A stretch of 7,903 bases of DNA from Bacteroidota bacterium (lineage in GTDB: Bacteria; Bacteroidota; Bacteroidia; Flavobacteriales; Flavobacteriaceae), in contig JADWMI010000104.1 of the NCBI GenBank assembly GCA_015767395.1, positions 1 to 7,903 of the forward strand, in the 5' to 3' direction. Shown piece by piece: positions 5,773-7,903 of the stretch (position 1 is its first letter; every line of letters begins with the position of its first letter). Below the pieces are notes generated by a model. The model was not told the origin of the DNA. It did no database searches and worked only from the letters and a program-made list of their open reading frames with translations. The translations under genes and the position numbers were made by a program.

Positions 5773-7122
5773 TTAAAAAAATGAGGTGTCAATTGGTTCC
5801 CAAAGTTCTATTTTATTGCCATCGGGATCTAAAATCCAACCAAATTTACCGTAATCATATTCTTCAATTTCGCCAATAACCGTTACATTTTCCTCTTTTA
5901 ATTTGGCCAATAGGGCTTTCAAATTTTTAACCCTGTAATTGAACATAAACTCTTTTTTAGAAGGGCTAAAATAGTTTGTGTCACTTTTAAACGGGCTCCA
6001 TTGTGTGCTGGCATCGTTTCCTTTTTTATCTTTCCACCAAAAGGTACAACCCCAATCATCTACATTAAAATCTAAATGCGTTTTATACCATTTTTTAAGT
6101 TTCTCAGGATCATCAGTTTTAAAAAACAAACCACCAATACCTGTTACTCTTTTAGGATCTTCAATGGATTTTGATTGTCCTTCCGAATAAAATATAGCCT
6201 CAACTTTATCAACAATTGTTTGGGCTAATTTTATTTTTGATTCAACCGTCCAGCCAGCAACATGAGGTGAAAGCAACACGTTTTCAGCATGAATTAAATA
6301 ATTAAATGCTTCAGGTAAATTATCGTCTTCAAATAAATTTTCAAAGGATAATTTTTCATATTCCAGTACATCTAAACAAGCGCCTAATATTTTTTTATGA
6401 ATAAGAGCTGTAACCAAATCATCAGTAACAACTGCTGAGCCTCTGGCAGTATTTATGAAGTAAAAAGGGTTTTTAAATTTATTGATAAATGATGTGTTAA
6501 TCATATTATGTGATAACGCATTAAATGGTGTGTGCAAACTTAAAACTGCTGTTTTTTCTTGAAACTCTTCTAATGAAACCTGCTTACAATTTTCATCTCC
6601 AACACCTTTTTTAATATCATAACAAATAACTTCTACCTCAAATCCTTTTAGTTTTTTAGCAAAAGCTTTTCCCATATTTCCGTAACCTATTAAACCTACG
6701 GTTTTACCTTCTAATTCTATTCCTCTATTGGCTTCACGCAACCATTTTCCTTGTCTGATTTCCAGATCGGCTTTTTTGATATTGTTGAATAGGGACAATA
6801 ACATTCCCAAAGCGTGTTCACCAACAGCATTTCTGTTACCTTCTGGAGCTGCAATTAAATGAATACCTTTTTTTTCGGCATAGGTAATATCAATACTTTC
6901 TAATCCAGCACCAACTCTGGCTATAAACTTTAAATTTGTGGCTTTGTCTAAAAATTGTTGATCAATATCAAATCTACTTCTAATAACAACACCTTCATAA
7001 TCATTAATTTTTTCTTCAATTTGCAGTTTTGATGAAGTGTAATCTTCATCACAAATGCAGCCTAGTTTTTCTAAACCTATTTGAAGAATTTCATGATTGG
7101 TATCTATCAAAAGTACTTTCAT
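5773..7122 (-). CDS. D-2-hydroxyacid dehydrogenase fused to a C-terminal VOC (glyoxalase-type) domain
   Basis: A 449-residue two-domain protein. Residues 1-311 form a complete NAD-dependent D-isomer-specific 2-hydroxyacid dehydrogenase of the phosphoglycerate-dehydrogenase type: RVGAGLESID (69-78), the nucleotide-binding G146-Y-G148-N-M-G151 with acidic D169 ending the next strand, and the catalytic set R227 (NTARG), E256 and H287 (SPHVAGW). After a short linker (312-324), residues 325-444 form a glyoxalase/bleomycin-resistance VOC domain: RVTGIGGLFFKTDDPEKLKK, QWSPF, FMFNYRV, GEIEEYDYGKFGWILDPDGN and KIELWEP. Both parts look full length; the usual dehydrogenase is about 310-325 residues and the VOC protein about 120-130. 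The frame is continuous. The ATG touches the panB stop (TAAATG), so the two are one transcript. The substrate is unknown; candidates are 3-phosphoglycerate, another 2-keto acid, or, from the panB link, ketopantoate. Confidence 0.9.
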   Translation of the reverse strand: MKVLLIDTNHEILQIGLEKLGCICDEDYTSSKLQIEEKINDYEGVVIRSRFDIDQQFLDKATNLKFIARVGAGLESIDITYAEKKGIHLIAAPEGNRNAVGEHALGMLLSLFNNIKKADLEIRQGKWLREANRGIELEGKTVGLIGYGNMGKAFAKKLKGFEVEVICYDIKKGVGDENCKQVSLEEFQEKTAVLSLHTPFNALSHNMINTSFINKFKNPFYFINTARGSAVVTDDLVTALIHKKILGACLDVLEYEKLSFENLFEDDNLPEAFNYLIHAENVLLSPHVAGWTVESKIKLAQTIVDKVEAIFYSEGQSKSIEDPKRVTGIGGLFFKTDDPEKLKKWYKTHLDFNVDDWGCTFWWKDKKGNDASTQWSPFKSDTNYFSPSKKEFMFNYRVKNLKALLAKLKEENVTVIGEIEEYDYGKFGWILDPDGNKIELWEPIDTSFF

Positions 7123-7903
7123 TTAATATTGCTCATTTTCATTAGGGAAATCTCTACTTTTTACATCAGTAATATAGTTTTCAAAGGCACCAGTCATTTC
7201 ACCATATAAATCTAAATAACGGCGTAAAAATCTTGGATGAAATTCGTGAGTCATCCCAAGCATATCATGGGTTACTAAAACCTGACCATCAACATCGCCT
7301 CCTGCACCAATTCCAATTACAGGAATTGACAAACTTTCAGCAACTTCTTTGGCTAATTTAGCAGGTACTTTTTCTAAAACTATGGCAAAACAACCGAGCT
7401 CTTCTAATAATTTGGCGTCTTCTTTTAACTTAGTAGCTTCTTCTTCTTCTCTTGCTCTTACAGTAAAAGTTCCAAATTTGTAGATAGATTGTGGTGTAAG
7501 ACCCAAATGCCCCATCACTGGAATTCCGGCAGTTAAAATTCTTGAAATGGATTCAGCAATTTCGCTTCCTCCTTCTAATTTTACTGAATGTCCTCCAGAT
7601 TCTTTCATGATTCTAATGGCAGATTCCAATGCACTTATAGAATTCCCTTGGTAACTACCAAAAGGTAAATCTACTACAACTAGTGACCGGTTTGTAGCTC
7701 TAACAACAGAACTTGCATGGTAAATCATTTGGTCTAAAGTTATTGGTAAGGTAGTTTCATGACCCGCCATAACATTTGAAGCAGAATCACCCACTAAAAT
7801 AATATCAATTCCGGCACTATCCACAATTTTTGCCATGGTATAATCGTAGGCAGTTAACATGGCGATTTTCTCACCATTGTTTTTCATTTCAGTCAATGAT
7901 TTT
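7123..7903 (-). CDS. panB: 3-methyl-2-oxobutanoate hydroxymethyltransferase (ketopantoate hydroxymethyltransferase), 5' end cut by window edge
   Basis: Transfers a hydroxymethyl group from 5,10-methylenetetrahydrofolate to 2-ketoisovalerate, giving ketopantoate, the first committed step to pantothenate and CoA. The frame is open to the right edge. A TTG at 7894-7896 could be taken as a start, but reading further gives [12 protein letters not shown], matching the family's usual TKSLxEMKxxGEK, so the true start lies beyond base 7903, perhaps 10-15 codons away. Metal and catalytic residues are present: Asp in LVGDSASN (codon 7786-7788), Asp in [10 protein letters not shown] (7669-7671), Glu in VKLEGG (7573-7575), and the catalytic Glu in IVLEKVP (7372-7374), matching E. 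coli D45, D84, E114 and E181. GHLGLTPQ and IGIGAGG are also conserved. It is first in the visible operon, and its TAA abuts the ATG of the dehydrogenase-VOC gene. No panC or panD lies within the window. Confidence 0.97.
   Translation of the reverse strand, partial: KSLTEMKNNGEKIAMLTAYDYTMAKIVDSAGIDIILVGDSASNVMAGHETTLPITLDQMIYHASSVVRATNRSLVVVDLPFGSYQGNSISALESAIRIMKESGGHSVKLEGGSEIAESISRILTAGIPVMGHLGLTPQSIYKFGTFTVRAREEEEATKLKEDAKLLEELGCFAIVLEKVPAKLAKEVAESLSIPVIGIGAGGDVDGQVLVTHDMLGMTHEFHPRFLRRYLDLYGEMTGAFENYITDVKSRDFPNENEQY

Noticed and set aside
5978..6190. Plus-strand open frame of 70 codons opposite the dehydrogenase-VOC junction
   Set aside because: Antisense to conserved VOC-domain sequence, without recognisable motifs.
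7894..7896. TTG as the start codon of panB
   Set aside because: The frame continues upstream to the window edge with residues (K-S before L-T-E-M-K) that match the conserved PanB N-terminus, so this is an internal leucine and the gene is partial.

Overview
The window is low-GC DNA, by eye about one third G+C, with eight tightly packed protein genes and no RNA genes, mobile elements or CRISPR arrays. It most likely comes from the Flavobacteriia (Bacteroidetes). Pointers to this are the AT-rich codon use, the lack of clear Shine-Dalgarno sequences, promoter-like TAnnTTTG elements, and the protein types: an NHPxGGxDG acyltransferase fused to an OlsB-like domain, a short aspartate kinase, and a TM2 protein ending in KKEWF. 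This placement is inferred from sequence style and recall of the families, not from a search.

Layout, left to right. (1) Minus strand: a Mn/Fe superoxide dismutase, cut by the left edge so its last residues are missing, preceded by a 143-bp gap with a promoter candidate and a short tandem repeat. (2) Minus strand: class I fructose-1,6-bisphosphatase. (3) A 115-bp divergent intergenic region with a perfect 6+6 inverted repeat over the candidate fbp promoter. (4) Plus strand: a likely operon of a diamine-acetyltransferase-like GNAT protein, an aspartate kinase starting with GTG one base after the GNAT stop, and a two-domain PlsC/OlsB-type acyltransferase resembling the bifunctional ornithine-lipid synthase OlsF. 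(5) Minus strand, convergent with the last gene across only 6 bp: a likely operon read right to left as panB (5' end beyond the right edge), a D-2-hydroxyacid dehydrogenase fused to a glyoxalase-type VOC domain, and a small TM2 membrane protein.

Most genes are core metabolism: gluconeogenesis, oxidative stress defence, the aspartate-family amino acid entry step, aminolipid synthesis and pantothenate synthesis. I see no defence system or mobile cargo. The least ordinary items are the dehydrogenase-VOC fusion abutting panB (stop and start codons are adjacent), the H-x5-D active-site spacing in the acyltransferase, and the GNAT protein in which a lysine replaces a usual pyrophosphate-loop glycine. 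The panB link suggests, as a hypothesis only, that the dehydrogenase could reduce 2-ketopantoate to D-pantoate.
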